From Physcomitrium patens (Eukaryota; Streptophyta; Bryopsida; Funariales; Funariaceae), in assembly GCF_000002425.4 (NCBI RefSeq), contig NC_037262.1, forward strand, positions 5,555,123-5,619,122: a stretch of 64,000 nt of DNA. Reading direction: 5' to 3'. Below are positions 27,267-40,991 of the stretch, piece after piece. Under the pieces are notes generated by a model. That model ran no database searches. It was not told the origin of the DNA and was given only the letters and a program-made list of their open reading frames with translations. The position numbers and the translations under genes were made by a program. The number at the start of each line of letters is the position of its first letter. Position 1 is the first letter of the stretch.

Positions 27267-28500
27267 CACGAGCCAAGCGCCTTCATTACCTTTCACAACT
27301 CCTGGTCGCGATCGACCAACCAGCCACGTAACTCACAATACCTCGACAACCGTGAATGTTAAGCTAACTTCTAAACTACGCTTTCAAACAACTCGGAGCT
27401 TTTCCTCGTTTTCACATCATCAAACTCCCTGTTGTAATTCACCGTTGGCGTTCTTTTGCCAGCATGAAATTGCAGATCAGGTATGCTCGGACGTGTAGTC
27501 TTGATGAGGTTTGCAACAGTTAAAATGCTGAATAATTTGTTTCACAATCTTTTGGGTCTCTGGCTGAAAAACATCAGAGCTGTCTCAGTAGCACACTGCA
27601 CATGAAAATGATGTTCATGAGCTTGCTCCGACAAAGCCCGCATTTGCAAAAACAATGAAGATACAAGACTAAAAGTTTCCTTGTTCACGAGTATCTCCAT
27701 ATGTTCTCCCAGCATCATCTGAAGTAACACATAAACTTGATTGATCAACAAATCCACTCCCCAGAGAGTGGATCCCTGCAAATTTATTTCTTTTTATGTG
27801 ATCATCAGAACATGAGTCAGCGGACTACGCCGCTACAGAAACCTCAGCGAAGGTTCAAAAACACTTTAGTTCTTGAGTATTTCAACAATCGAACAAGCAC
27901 AAAGACCGGTGTCCTTCAGTCTGTATCTAAATCTGTTCCAACCCAACCTCATGATTGAAAAACAGAAGAACTGTGTAAGATGCGTAGTTTTCTTACGTGA
28001 GATCTACTCAAAATGCATCCCTCGAAATGCAGAATACAAAAGGAGTTCCTGTACACCACAATTCACTACGATTTCTAATGGCTGCTCCAAAGCTCCTTTG
28101 TCGAAATCCACGTTTCCAGCCTACGAATGCGCAACCGAAAGACTCTGCCCGCAGCCCTCTCTGAATATCCTCCACGGAAAATCTACAGCATCCTACCTGT
28201 CCGCCAATGCACAAACCCGCAATAGCCTCAAAACAACCAAAAGTCCACTACTCTCAGTCTCAAACCTCGGCCACCGGCAGGGATCCCCCCTCACCCCATC
28301 ACCTCACTCCGCAAATACTCAATTCCAGTGGCAGATCCCCACAACTAGGCTCAATTGGAGTCGCCCCAACTCTACTCCACCGAGCTTTGAAGCATAGAGC
28401 TCCTCCACCCACAAATCAGCCTAAGTTAGCCCTAACCTACAATCGTTGCGTGAAATTGCAAGAACAAGCAGCCTCGAAATCCACCCAAAACTGGAATTGA
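27267..28500 (-). promoter_or_regulatory. Presumed 5' untranslated region and promoter of the MSL gene
   Basis: Upstream of the proposed MSL start the minus strand has an acceptor-like TTTGCAG at about 27779 followed by an 80-codon frame, and another open stretch at 28008-28214. Neither has a convincing start codon joined in frame to the channel, so they are read as possible 5' untranslated exons. Their translations match nothing I know. Confidence 0.3.
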
Positions 28501-30372
28501 CATTGCCGAACGAATGCCTGTGCAGGCGCGCACATGACACGTAATAATCCACCACCCACGGCCCAAAACCTCCGAAATTTCGCAAACAATAAAAATCAGG
28601 CAGCCGGAAAAGGCAATCTCACGCGACCGACTTCGCTTGAAATTGGGATCATCGTCTTTTCTGGCAGCGACGTCGTGATTGCACGGTGGATCGCCACTCG
28701 AAGCAGCGGTTCATAATTTCACTGCTGCTAATCGATTTTATTTATATTTTTTCTGTGGGATGCAGACCCCGCCTCGTCCTCGATCCTCCTCGATCCTCCT
28801 CCGACGGACCTCGAAATGAATCTCGCCCTCGACACCAACACCAAGCCCGCCATGTCCACGAGGCAGGCTGCTGTTGGCTTTGTGTCATTTAGTCCAGTTT
28901 CGCTTCCAATGGCTGGTATCCACGTCATCAGAAAATCTGTTAGTTAGGGATGACGTGGAAAGGATCAACTGTATGAATCACACTTAGTAAGAAACAAATA
29001 CACTAAACACAAAAATAGTTGCCTCATGCATGCAATCCACTGTGTTCATGATAAGAACCCTAAAGCATAAGACTCCTATACTCCAAGGTTTATTCATGGT
29101 TTTATGATATATATATATCTTTATTTATTTATTTATAAATGAAAATAAAATAAACAAGCACGTCCACATACACCCAAAAAAAACTCTTCCCCTCTCTTGA
29201 ATTCATGAGGATGAAAATGTATAAGGAAATGAAAAATATCTAGCCAGTTCCCACAGCAGAAAATGGGTTTTCACCAACTGTTCCGTGATATTCTGTGTGT
29301 GTATTTTTTTGGATGCGGAACACTTGGGGAGTTGCAGCATGGGACTGAGATGAAGTTGCACGTAATGACACGTCAGTAAATAGTTAAGGTTTTAGGGTTT
29401 TGGGGGTCCCCAGTTGTGTTGGCCCTTTGCATCCGAAAGGTGTGTGAGCTTTTTGGTGTCGGGTCAATGCATTCATTCATTCACTGTCCCTTAAGGTAGT
29501 AGAGAGTGAAATCGGGAAAATATCCTGCCTGTGGTCTTGGCCTGCTTTTCCCCTGCCCTTGAAAACACCACACGACTCTGCCCACAAAATCATGGAAAAA
29601 CTATCACAACATTCGGGTTATAGCATTAAAATTAATTTCTTATTTTGGAAAATATTTGTATGTGTTCTTAGATGAATGCTTGCACAGTCTCTTTGCAATT
29701 CATATCAATATAATCTTGGGTGTGTTGTTCATTTGGATTTTGAGGTGATTCAATGGTTGAAGTGATGGTAATAAGTTGATTGTTCTGTTTTTTTAATCCT
29801 TCAAACGATGGACTTGTTGTTGGACTGTTCAGTAACGCCAAAGGTGTAACATTTTTATAAGATCATTTTCACATTATTCATTGGTGGATACACATATTTT
29901 GAAGTGATGATGAAAAAGAATGTTTTCAAAAAGGCTTTGACTAATCTCAGCACTTCTCTTTGGATTTTTGCCACGCTTTATTCTTTTCTTTTTTTAATCC
30001 TTTTAAAACAACATCATCGTCAGATTCTTTTAAAGAGTAAAACAACACTTGTGCCATACCCCAATCCCACAAGGACCCAGAGTGTGAAGCTCCATGTGAA
30101 ATCCAAAGCTGGGTGGCTGTTCTATGCACAAAAATCTGTAACAAAACCACCATCGCACTGCAACAAAAACAAAGAAGTCAAAACCAAAACTATGTCGGAG
30201 CAGATCATGGTAGAAAGAAAACAAAAGAATCAAATGAAAGAATATAATAAATCCATCAAGTAAAAGATTGTTGAGCGAATTCTTCTTTGCCGCAAATGCT
30301 TCATGTTCCCAAAGTCTGAAGGAATGTGAAACAACCGTGACTCTTAGTTGTAGTTGATTCTTCATCACACAG
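28501..30372. other. Intergenic DNA, no gene identified
   Basis: This lies between the channel gene and the unassigned reading frame at 30373. Around 28780-28800 there is a short direct repeat of CTCGATCCTC. From 29000 to 30000 the sequence becomes AT-rich. No supported gene is seen. Confidence 0.5.
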
Positions 30373-31008
30373 TCAGATGCAATGTGCCAAATGTTGGCAC
30401 GCAAATAATTGTGTCGTGTCATCGTCACAACCCACCAATCCTGCTTTCCGGAATTGAGCTGCAAAGAGTGTGTGATATCGATTTTGATCGTCTGGAGATG
30501 TGATACTCAACACCGCTTTTGTTAGGGTACTAGCACCAAGTTCGCTTTTGGCGACACATTTCAACAGTGATGAGATTCGTGACACACGTAAGTTGTGCCC
30601 TTCACCAGTGACTTTGAATGAAGATTTCAAAAAGCGTGTCTGGGTACCGTAATTGGTGCTGGCTGATTGTAAGAACAACCCACTGCACTGCACGATATCA
30701 AACTCAATGCCTAGATCAATTCCATTTTTTTTGACACATGGGTGCATTACGTGGTCAAGCCCTGATATGTGGTCCTCACACCTGGTGGGTGCAGGATTTT
30801 CTTTCCTAACTTTGGTCCACGCTTTATAAGACAATGGCTGGTTCCGTGATTTTGCGATGTCAAAAACAATGAGTGAGTGGCATATTTTCCATGACTTTAA
30901 GGTTGGGTGAATTTCTGTGTAGCAATCAAAAAGCCAAAAATCCCGTGCCTCTCCCTCTGGCTGTGGAAAGTACCCAAAGGCATCATCGGTGAGTGCTGGA
31001 TTCTTCTC
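30373..31008 (-). pseudogene. Unassigned 212-codon open frame, possible exon or gene relic
   Basis: The minus-strand frame is open from just after a TAG at 31009-31011 to the stop at 30373. It has no ATG near its upstream end. Its upstream edge reads TATGTTAG|GAG, which could be a 3' splice site. The translation is of mixed, globular-looking composition (for example ARDFWLFDCYTEIHPTLKSW near the start), not low complexity. A second minus-strand frame, 30030-30464, overlaps its end by about 90 nt in another phase, so a frameshifted relic is possible. I recognise no domain. It could be an exon of an unmodelled gene, a degraded gene or chance. Confidence 0.35.
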
Positions 31009-34000
31009 CTAACATACTGCAAGAACACAATAGGAATCGTGTAAGCTCTATCTTTTCATATTTATCGTCTGTTGAATGATCTTCGTTCAACTTCTTAAAC
31101 TATGTTCTTCGTTTAGCTTCACACGACGAGAGACTACAGCAGTAATCACGACATGCACAGATATTGCATTCAAGTTCATCGTCAGGGGAACTCTACTACT
31201 GATCAACGTTTCAAAAACAAGATACGATCGCTATTGTGACATGGCAGAAGTCTCGTTGGTGTTTTAATGATGCCCTGACTGAAGCACAGGCGGCGATGAT
31301 CGACAGCGGAAATAACCGCAACCAGACTCAATCATCAACGAAGCTTGACTTCATTATCCAACCTCAATGCACTACAGAAGCCGAATCGATGTGACAAGAA
31401 ACTACAGACACGACAGAGGCAATTCCCTACGATGGCAAACGCGGAATTCAGGGTACTATCAGCTTGAGAATCGTTGGTCGCGAAAATCACCGCCAACACC
31501 GGGACATATTGTTCAAATTCTCAACGGTCCTACGAAAGTCGTTTCATAACCAATCACTGGAACCACAACAAGAATTCGAGAATCTCCACTTCATACCGCG
31601 TTGCCAGGTACAAGGCACTATGGTGAAGTAACCCATATCTCCATGTCCACATTTTCTGGCGAGTGAGATAGGGTAACCCATGCTTCGTGCTTGGGGGTAC
31701 AGTGGGTCGGGGCAGAACGGTCAGCCCCGACGTCTCCGTGGATGATCGTTCACAAGGGACGTTCATCGATAGAGCACTCCTCAATACGAGGCACGAGGTG
31801 ATGCATCGCTTCGATTATCTTCCAAAAGGAACACGAAACCGTGCCATCATCATTGAGGGTTCCGCAGACAGCTCACCGACCACGGTGCTTTACATTGTTT
31901 CTGGCTCTGTTTGAAACATTTCGGTCAACTATCACCAAACAAAGCATGAAGCCGGATGATGCGCCACTTGTGCGCCACTTTAAAGGCAGTGGGGCCTTCC
32001 GTGTCTCTACAGTACCATTGGAACACTTGCTCATGTGCTATTATTTAGCTAGTTACTGCATGAAAATCAATGAACAAAAAAAACAAATACTCGAATGCGA
32101 AGCCACATCAAGATTACCACGAGCGGATAAACTCCTTGTATTTATCCTAGTCGTAGATCACAAACCAACAGCAGAAATCAACCCGAGCACGCCACATCAG
32201 TCTCCACTTTGACCAATATCTTGTCAACAGAAACATCCTTTAGGTAGGTACAATTTCATTTGGAAGTATATTCACATCACTGCTGCCGAACATTAAAGGA
32301 TTGTTTTAATGCAAGGGAAATCACCCAACGCGACGTGAACAGTAACCCTATGCAGCCTTGAAAGATTTTAAAGGTCGGATTCCCCGGAAACAATGCCCTC
32401 GTCTCGATACTTGCATCAAAGTGGATCACGCTTCGTTGTGAACACGTATCCAGATCTCATGGGGAAAAAGGCGCAACATACCGGGTCAGAATCCAAGGTT
32501 GCCACCCCATCCCGCGGGGGTTACACGAGCAACATTTCCCATCGGAAAACAGAGCACGGCCTGCCTCGTGCAGCACCCAGAAAGATGCAATAATTCCCCG
32601 TAACGGGATTCGCACCCCGAATCGGAGCACCTCCTCCACCTACCAATTGAAACCCCAGATCTCGAGGGGGAAAATCTTCACGTAGCTACCAGTCGTGATG
32701 CACACACAGGACGGAGACATGCATTCCCCTTTGAAAGACGAGAACCCTCGAGAACCCTCTCCTCCTCTGCAACTGTTCCTGAGCTACTGATGAAGGCCAG
32801 ATTATGCAGCTTTTTCCCACATCTAAGTTCTCGAAAAACGCACGAGGCAGTAAAGCATGATGCAAGGTACTACGAACCTGACAGGGACAAGTGGGAAGAT
32901 TATTATTAGACAAAGAAGACGAAGAAGAAGAAGCTCCGTGTGAATCCGGCACAACTTATCCATCCACGCGGCGGGGTTTCGGCGTTATCCCACGTGTTGC
33001 ACACTTGAGCGGAGGTCGGTTACCGCGAATCGTCATGAAGTGGAGCCAGTAACCGTGATTGGCGCGGTGGTAGGTGGGAACTATATTGGAAAATATCAGA
33101 CTGTGCCTGACTTGGCATAATGAAGCGTCGGGGCACTGACTGGTATGGGCCGAGCCTCACACACAACCCCCCCCCCGCCTTCCGCTCCGGTACCATGCCT
33201 ATTCCAGGTCCGGGTGCTGGTTCCGAACCTGATCCCACACCCAAACCTCCGATTATGTTTGGAGTCCCTGACCGGGCCTGGTCAACACCGATCTCAGATC
33301 CCCCGCCCGCCCGCTCTACTTCCCTCTTTCAAAAGCGTTTCCAGAGGCTCTTTTTTTCACCAGCTCTCATTTTAAGCCTGTGTTTGGTTCTTTGGAATTT
33401 TTGTGACAATATTTTCTAACGTGTTTCATAGGTGGATTGCAACGTTCGTAATTATCATGTGTTTTTATGGAAATGCTCTTGAACATGCGAGATCGGTAAT
33501 GGAAACACCTGTTGATGCTACAATTAATAGTTCTACGTGTTGTCAGTTTGAAAACTGTGCTTCATAGCTGAAGATTTTTGTGTGGCACAACAAAAAACCT
33601 CTACATGAACTTCAACATTGTAAATTTAAAAGAGTAGGTACTTTAATTTTCTGCACATAATTCTGTTAATGCACTTCACATCTTCTGCATCACTTTATTT
33701 GTTTATGTTGTCCTCGTGGTTGTGCAAATAGTTTTTTCAAGGTATAACTAAAAGAACGACAAATGGAATCTTTTATTCAGAACACTTGTTGATAATATGT
33801 TTGATATTTCACTTTATATGAATTCACCTGAAAATACAAATAAACAAGATATCGAGCTTACAAATTCGTCATAAGTTTGAAATGTAACATGTTGATCTTT
33901 TTACAATACAGACAGGATTATTTGTGGATTTATTTTATTATTTGATTTATTTTACTAAAAAATCTTGTATCTCATTTATTTCACAACAAGTTATTTCACT

Positions 34001-34590
34001 ATGAGTTGTTCGAGTGATACAATACTTCAGCTACGTCTACCAAGAGGAGATATACAATTCTATACCGATATGTTGTAACAAAGAACAATCATAAAAAATA
34101 AAAAACTAAAAAACTAATACAGAATGCTGCCAATCATATTAATATTTATTTGCACTCTAAAAAGCAGTTCAATTCTCAAGACATCAAATGACCACAAATA
34201 TCTTCAAACCTTATCTTTCTGCTCATGTTACCTGAAATCCTTGCACAAAAAAAAGCCCGCCAAGCACCTCTCTTATGCTCTACAAAAGCCAAACAAACCT
34301 TGCATAAATTGTTATCCCCTTTACCACATCGCAATGTTCCATCCAGAGTTGTTACAAAACAGAGCTTTTCAACAACAATCAGATTATATTTACCTTGCAA
34401 AATGCTGTCGGTGCTTTATGGACTTTTATGGACCTTCGTAAAACAGTGTGAAGACCCCGATGGTTTCTGAAACAGTACATGCAATTGGCATCAACAGCAG
34501 AAACTGGAATCCAGTGAGTTCCTATTGCCGTGTAGATAAAGCGGATAGGTTGGATTTGATAAAATTTAGCTGGGAACGGAAAGCGAGTCG
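31009..34590. other. Intergenic DNA, no gene identified
   Basis: Several short frames exist (31687-31914 plus, 31841-32212 plus, 33120-33419 plus) without convincing domain matches or splice partners. From 33420 to 34150 the sequence is AT-rich. No RNA gene was confirmed. Confidence 0.45.
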
Positions 34591-34591
34591 A

Positions 34592-34942
34592 CTAACGAAC
34601 GAAAAAAGCGAACCAACGAACGAACCAACGAACCAACGAACCAACCAACGAACCAACGAACCAACGAACCAACCAACGAACCAACGAACCAACCAACGAA
34701 CCAACGAACCAACCAACGAACCAACGAACCAACCAACGAACCAACGAACCAATCAACGAACCAACCAACGAACCAACGAACCAACTAACGAACCAATCAA
34801 CGAACGAACCAACGAACGAACCAACGAACCAACGAACGAACCAACGAACCAACGAACCAACCAACGAACCAACGAACGAACCAACGAACCAACGAACCAA
34901 CCAACGAACCAATCAACGAACAAACCAACGAATCAACGAACG
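34592..34942. repeat. Tandem repeat array built on AACG/AACC tetramers
   Basis: About 350 bp made of the 4-mers AACG and AACC (a few AATC or AAAC), with a higher-order unit of about 20 bp (AACCAACCAACGAACCAACG) repeated several times near 34630-34760. No stops arise, so long frames of Asn-Glu-Pro-Thr type (plus) and Val-Arg-Trp-Phe type (minus) appear in several phases. These are by-products of the repeat. It ends about 1.0 kb before the PLD coding start. Confidence 0.95.
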
Positions 34943-35099
34943 AGCAGAGGTGTGGCAGGGGGGATGACAGAGCGCGAATAAAGACGGGGCCGGCAGTTTT
35001 CGAGGGGCTGTGGGGAGTGGTGGGACCTCATCGTAATTTGCGAGATGTGAGATTAACCGCCGATCTTCGCACCCATGGCCACGATCCTGGTACGGGGTG

Positions 35100-35975
35100 C
35101 TCTTGACACCTGATTTGCGCCCTGGGACCTGTCCTACTAGTATCTCCACCCTTCCAGGCTACTCTCACCCCTCGTGGTTCCTCTTCTTCTCTCCCCTTCC
35201 TCCCTCAAAGACCGAATCGGTGGCTACTCCTCTTTGTACATCCTCTCACCCTAGGAGAGCTGCTGCTGCTGCTGCTGCTGCGTGTGTGTGTGTGTGTGTG
35301 TTTTCTCCGGGGTTTGGAGTCGCTTTCTCGGGTGGATCCAGGGGTAGCGGAGTTTGTTTGAGAAAGCCATCTTCGAGGTATGTTTGTTCGCCATTGTTTC
35401 AGATTTTGATGGGTTTCGGTGTGTGACCGCAGTCGTGAACCATGGGAGGTTTTTTGTCTCTGCTGGACGTGGCCTCCTTGCATGCGTTGCGAAGTATCAG
35501 ATCCGATCACACGTGCGATTGGCTTCTTAGTTGAGAATTGGGAGTATATGAAGCGGAATCCGTGGATCCGCCTCTAGAGTAGATAGTGCCATACTTGACG
35601 GGTTGATTTATGGGTGTTTTACGACGTAGAACCTCACTTCCGGCAATGTTTCGACACCCCTGATTTATCTGGGAGAGTGTTATTCACGGTTCCACGTTCG
35701 GAGGAAATCATGCTCCAAGCTTCATGGTGTGCTGAGATGTTTTGTGAGGCAAAGTATCTGTTCATAGATGAATTATGAGTCTTTTAGATCGTGAATCAAG
35801 TGGAGTCCTTGAGCTACTCAGATTTTTAATGAGATCTAAGTTTCGAACATGTCGGTACTTATCTCAGATGTCGATGGCAATGGAGAGGTCGCGATTTCCT
35901 CCCTTTTAAGTGCCCCTTTCTCGTAGTCTTGCGGTTTCATTAACACACTATGGTGAATCTGAGCAGATTCTACAG
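35100..35975 (+). promoter_or_regulatory. Presumed 5' untranslated exon and leader intron of the PLD gene
   Basis: A CT-rich stretch (about 35150-35215), then a CTG run and a (GT)n run at 35262-35301, precede a good donor CTTCGAG|GTATGT after 35377. A good acceptor TTCTACAG|TT ends at 35975, two bases before the PLD ATG. An intron of 598 bp in the leader (35378-35975) is therefore likely. The transcription start is not determined. Confidence 0.45.
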
Positions 35976-35977
35976 TT

Positions 35978-38887
35978 ATGGCGAATGTTCTATTGCACGG
36001 AACTTTGCACGTGACTATTTATGGGTGCAAAGGCATTGCTTCCCCTGTGCACCACGGAGGAGGATTTAGCAGCTTCTTCAAAAGCGTAAGTTCACACAGG
36101 AAGATACATGTGTCACTGGGAAATGATTGTGGAACTTTCGTTTCATGTTTGTCGGATGCGGCTTGCAGATCGATCATACACGTTTATTCCTAATGTTCTG
36201 CCACGTTAAAATACCACGGAATTTCTGAAAATGTATCCGTATTATTCTGAACAATTTTATTTTCCGCTGCACAGATTGTGGGTGCTGCCCAAGATGCAAT
36301 CTCGGGAGATGACGAGTATTACGCCACAGTGGATTTAGGAACCACCAGGGTTGGTCGCACGCGCGTCTTGAAGGAATCAACAAGCGAGCCAGTGTGGAAC
36401 GAATCCTTCCGCATTTACTGCTGCCATTCTGTGCCCGACCTGACTATTTCGGTCAAGGATGGTGCAATTGTTGGAACAGTTGTCATTGGCCGGGCCAAAA
36501 TACCTGCGGAGTCATTGCTCTCCGGGGAGCCAGTTGAGGATTGGTATCAGCTGTACAAGGGCGATGAGCAGATTAATGAGAGTCAGATTCGATTCAGGAT
36601 GCAGTTCTACGAGGCGTCCCACGATCCTCATTGGGGACTTGGCATTTCAGATTCTAGGTACAAAGGTGTACCATATTGCTACTACCCACAGAGGAGGGGC
36701 TGTAAGGTGACCTTGTACCAGGACGCACACATGGAAGACGGATTCCTACCCCCAATTTACCAATCAGGGGGCCAGAAGAGGCAGCCCACGCATTGCTGGG
36801 AAGATGTTTTTGACGCCATCATGGGTGCCAGGCATCTGATCTACATTACAGGATGGTCCGTTTACTGTGAGACTGTACTTGTACGTGATCCTCGTCGGCC
36901 GAAGGAAGGTGCAATGGGCTTGACGCTTGGGGAGCTCCTGAAGAAGAAAGCTAAGGAGGGAGTGCGTGTCAACATGCTGGTGTGGGACGATAAGACTTCT
37001 GTTGAGTTTATGAAGAGGGATGGTTTGATGGCTACTCATGACGAGGACACAGAGGCCTACTTCCAAGATTCCGAAGTGAACTGTTTTCTTTGCCCTCGGA
37101 GTCCCGATGATAGTTTGAGTAAGATTCAGGGACTCACCATTGGTACAATGTTTACTCACCATCAGAAAACTATCATTGTGGATGCCCCGCTCCCGGGATC
37201 AGACACTGGTCGTAGGAGGATCATGAGTTTTGTCGGTGGCATTGACCTTTGTGATGGTCGTTACGACAACCAAAACCATTCTTTGTTCAGAACTTTGAAT
37301 GATGTTAATATGAATGACTTCCATCAACCTAACTACCCGGAAACATCTGCTGCAAAGGGAGGGCCCCGTGAACCGTGGCACGATATCCATGCTAGAGTTG
37401 AAGGTCCAGTTGCTTGGGACGTGCTTTGGAACTTTGAGCAGAGATGGAGAATGCAAGCCAAGGAAGATCGGTTGATTCCAATTAAGGAAATTGATACTAT
37501 TGATCCCCCGTCGGCTGTTGCTGAACAGGACGATCCTGATACTTGGAGTGTGCAATTGTTCCGATCCATCGATGCAGGTGAGTGTTGAATGATCTTGCAG
37601 AACTGTTACGCATTTTGAGATTTCATGAGAAGTTACTATTCCTTACTCCAATTGTGATAACATAGAACTATTGTGATATTGTACAATGTCAGAAATTCGA
37701 GTCGTCCTTCTGAAATGCATGTATTTAATGTTTTTTTTCACATTGCAGGTGCGGCATATGGCTTCCCTGAGGACCCAGAAACAATAGCAAGAGCAGGTTT
37801 GACAAGTGGTAAGAACAACACCATTGACCGTAGTATCCAGGATGCGTACATCAACGCCATTAGACGTGCCAAGGATTTCATCTACATTGAAAACCAGTAC
37901 TTCTTAGGGAGTTGCTATGCATGGAGTGAGGACCAAGATGCCGGTGCCTTTCACACAATCCCCATGGAGCTCACAAGAAAGATCGTAAGCAAAATTGAAG
38001 ATGGAGAGAGGTTTGCAGTATACGTGGTGGTACCCATGTGGCCTGAAGGTATTCCCGAAAGTGGCTCCGTGCAAGCTATCCTAGACTGGCAGAAGAAGAC
38101 AATGGAGATGATGTACACGCAAATCGCCAATGCGCTTCGTGCTCAAGGTATCGACGATCAAAGTCCAAGGGATTATCTTACATTCTTCTGTCTTGCCAAT
38201 AGAGAGACCAAGGTAGAGGGCGAATATGAACCTACTGAGAGCCCAGAGGAAGGAAGCAATTATGCAGCTGCTCAAGCGGCTCGCCGATTTATGATCTACG
38301 TGCATTCGAAGTTCATGATTGGTAAGTCCCATTACTCAATGCTCGATTGCCGAATTTGGAGTGCCGTTTTCCTTTAATTGTATATATAATCCTCGATGAG
38401 TACATGTCTCAGTATCTGAGAATATTTAGAATGACGATTCTTTTTTGTTGTTGCAGTGGATGATGAGTACACCATCATCGGATCAGCGAACATTAACCAG
38501 AGGTCGATGGACGGTTCTCGTGACTCTGAAATCGCCATTGGAGCCTACCAACCTTACCATTTGAGCCGTGATCGTCCCCCACGCTCTCATATCCACGGTT
38601 TCCGAATGTCTTGTTGGTACGAGCACATTGGTAAGCTGGACAATGCATTCTTAAAACCTTGGGATCTCGAATGTATTCGCAAGGTGAATCGTATTGCAGA
38701 CCAACATTGGGAAATGTTCGCTGGCGACGAGATTGTTGACATGCCCGGCCATCTCTGTTCTTACCCCATAGTTGTCAACGACGACGGTACCATAACCAAC
38801 ATTCCCGGATTGGAACACTTTCCCGATACCCAAGCTCCAATCCTCGGTACGAAGTCTGGCAATTTGCCATCCATCCTGACCACATAA
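35978..38887 (+). CDS. PLDA: Phospholipase D, alpha (C2) class
   Basis: Exons 35978-36085, 36275-37577, 37749-38321 and 38457-38887 have GT-AG borders and consistent phases, giving 2415 nt (804 aa), close to the usual length of about 810 for plant PLD-alpha. The protein begins [19 protein letters not shown], the start of the N-terminal C2 domain (to about residue 150), which binds calcium and phospholipid. The two catalytic HKD motifs are intact: HQKTIIVD from His332, and HSKFMIVD at 656-663, followed by [18 protein letters not shown] precedes the second half. The enzyme hydrolyses phospholipids such as phosphatidylcholine to phosphatidic acid, a lipid signal in stress and membrane turnover, acting in the cytosol and at membranes. 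The second HKD motif is split by intron 3 inside the Ile-Val pair. Family and class are secure. Confidence 0.97.
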
Positions 38888-39650
38888 GAGGAAGATGTCA
38901 AAAGGCAACCACTCTGGGTGTTTGAACACTGTACTGTGTACATTTAGTTGTTAAACTCCTGTGTGGAACCTCTTAGACCGCAATCTGGAGTTGTGGAGGA
39001 TACTGGGAAGTCCTAAGCTTTCGAAAGCTTAAAGATTGTACAGCTTGAGGTTTGGTCTCTTGATGAAGTACAAGACTGCCTTTTGGTTTATGAGTGTTGT
39101 CATAATAAGTTTGACTTGCTATTGAACTGCAGCATTTTTAACGCTGTAATCAGTACTGGTCTTGAGATTCGTACGGATGTATTTGCTCGAAAAACTGCAT
39201 CCATCTTTAAGTCATAATTCCCTCCCAATACGTCATATGCACTGCTTTATCTGCTCTTTACAGTTAAAGTTCTTGTATGAGTTTTTGTTTGCGTGCCTTG
39301 ATCCTGATGGGATAAATGCCCTACTTGCTGAGCAGCCAAATCAATATTCACAGTTCGATTTTTAACCATTGTTCAAATGCGCAAGTCATTGGCCGTTTTG
39401 CGACGGTTGTAATTCTATCGAACTCCTGGTTTTTTTAAGCTTGGTTTCAAATTAGACACCCATTAATGTTGTGCCATTCAGCTGCTGAGCAAGTGAGGTG
39501 GTATATTAGGATTTTGTTAGACTGTGATTTATGACAACATAGAAATTGTTCCATACAAGCTCTAGTTGTGTTGAGCAAAGTCATCTCACATTATCTGTTG
39601 TTGGACTATGTTGATTGGAATTGCAACATAATAAACATGAAGCCCAATGG
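38888..39650 (+). other. Presumed 3' untranslated region of the PLD gene and following DNA
   Basis: After the TAA the sequence is AT-rich and T-rich with no further coding signal. The 67-codon frame at 39162-39365 is taken as noise. No single polyadenylation site can be chosen. Confidence 0.5.
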
Positions 39651-40440
39651 ATTTTAGTTCTATGCATCTACAAGGAGGTGAGAGGCAAATTACCAAAACC
39701 ATGCTTAACTTTGCAAGAACTGTTAAAAAAGTACTTATTAAATAAATTTTAGAGGTGAAATTTTTTACATCAATAGAAAGATATTGTTGGAATAGAGATT
39801 GAATTTCTGTCCTTGTGATAATTCTTGGTTGTGTATTTTAAAGGATTTTTTTATACAAAATAATGAGATCGGCTAATCTAATAAATTTAAATTTTATTCA
39901 ATTTAATGTTTAAGAAAATAATACAAATTAGACTAATAAAATCCTCCAATACATTTTCTATTACTAGTTTTTGAGATGAATCTAAAAGTGAGGATTCTTT
40001 ATTGTCTTAGAGTATAATTTATAATTTATTTTAAAATAAACAAAAAAAAAAAAAATCATTTTTTTCATCCATGTTGTAAATCATCTTGATGTCAACGGTT
40101 GGTCCTTGGTTTTGATAGATGTTATTAATGAAAAATAAAATCTATTTTTACTACATTTGTAATATTTTTAGATAATTCAAACATGCATGTATTAATATCC
40201 TATTTGTGCCATTGTACAAAATATTCTACTCTATCTAAAAATTGCCTCAAATACAAGATATGATTACAAACAAATTCATTAGCCATTAATCATCTAATAA
40301 ATTATTTTGTTAATAAATAATATTTTTATTAAATTTATTAATAATTAATTTAAAATCAGTAAAATATTTTATATTTTAAAAAAATTAATAAATATATTAA
40401 CATCTAGAGTTGTATTTAAATGGTTGGAATCTAATAATAA

Positions 40441-40482
<42 letters not shown>

Positions 40483-40991
40483 TTTTATTAGTATATATAA
40501 ATTTTTAATCTTTAATTTAATACATATGGCTTTTAAACTATCCTATATGGATGCTTTGGCAATAAAACTTTATCTTTATATATAGTATTGACTACAATAT
40601 AGTAATAAAAATCTTGTTAATGTAAAGAATAAGGACAATGAAGTCCTTGTATTTAGTTATAAAGTAAATATTATTAATCAAGCATTTGTACATTAGAAGG
40701 TAAACATTGCAAACTAAAAGCATATGAATACATATGATATATTCTATAATTTGAAGGAACTAGGTCAACAAATGATGTCACTATAGTATATTTATATATT
40801 ATTATATTCAAATAATACTATTATCATATTTATATAATATTTACAACCATTTATAAAACCAAGAGTTTTTTATATTTAAAAATTACAAAGTTATACATTA
40901 ATATTTTACATAGTTTTTAATGAATATAAAAGTCTTTCAAAAATAAAATTTGTATTTTATTTTATTACATCATATTATATTATGGTGTTAG
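39651..40991. other. AT-rich intergenic DNA flanking the retrotransposon block
   Basis: Strongly AT-rich, with a (TA)n run at 40445-40480 and a run of A at about 40041-40053. No gene or coding remnant was recognised. Confidence 0.6.

Noticed and set aside
31660..31914. Plus frame with FVLGGTVGRGRTVSPDVSVDDRS and GTFID, faintly like an FHA domain
   Set aside because: The Arg-Ser/His core signature and the spacing of an FHA fold are missing, and no adjoining exon was found.
32588..32640. tRNA-like stretch on the minus strand (GGTGCGAATCCCG)
   Set aside because: The T-loop has an extra base, stems do not pair properly and no acceptor stem or anticodon arm could be drawn.
34448..34981. 177-codon plus frame of Asn-Glu-Pro-Thr repeats, and matching minus frames
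   Set aside because: It is a by-product of a stop-free tetramer repeat that is open in several phases on both strands; no start context or flanking coding signal.
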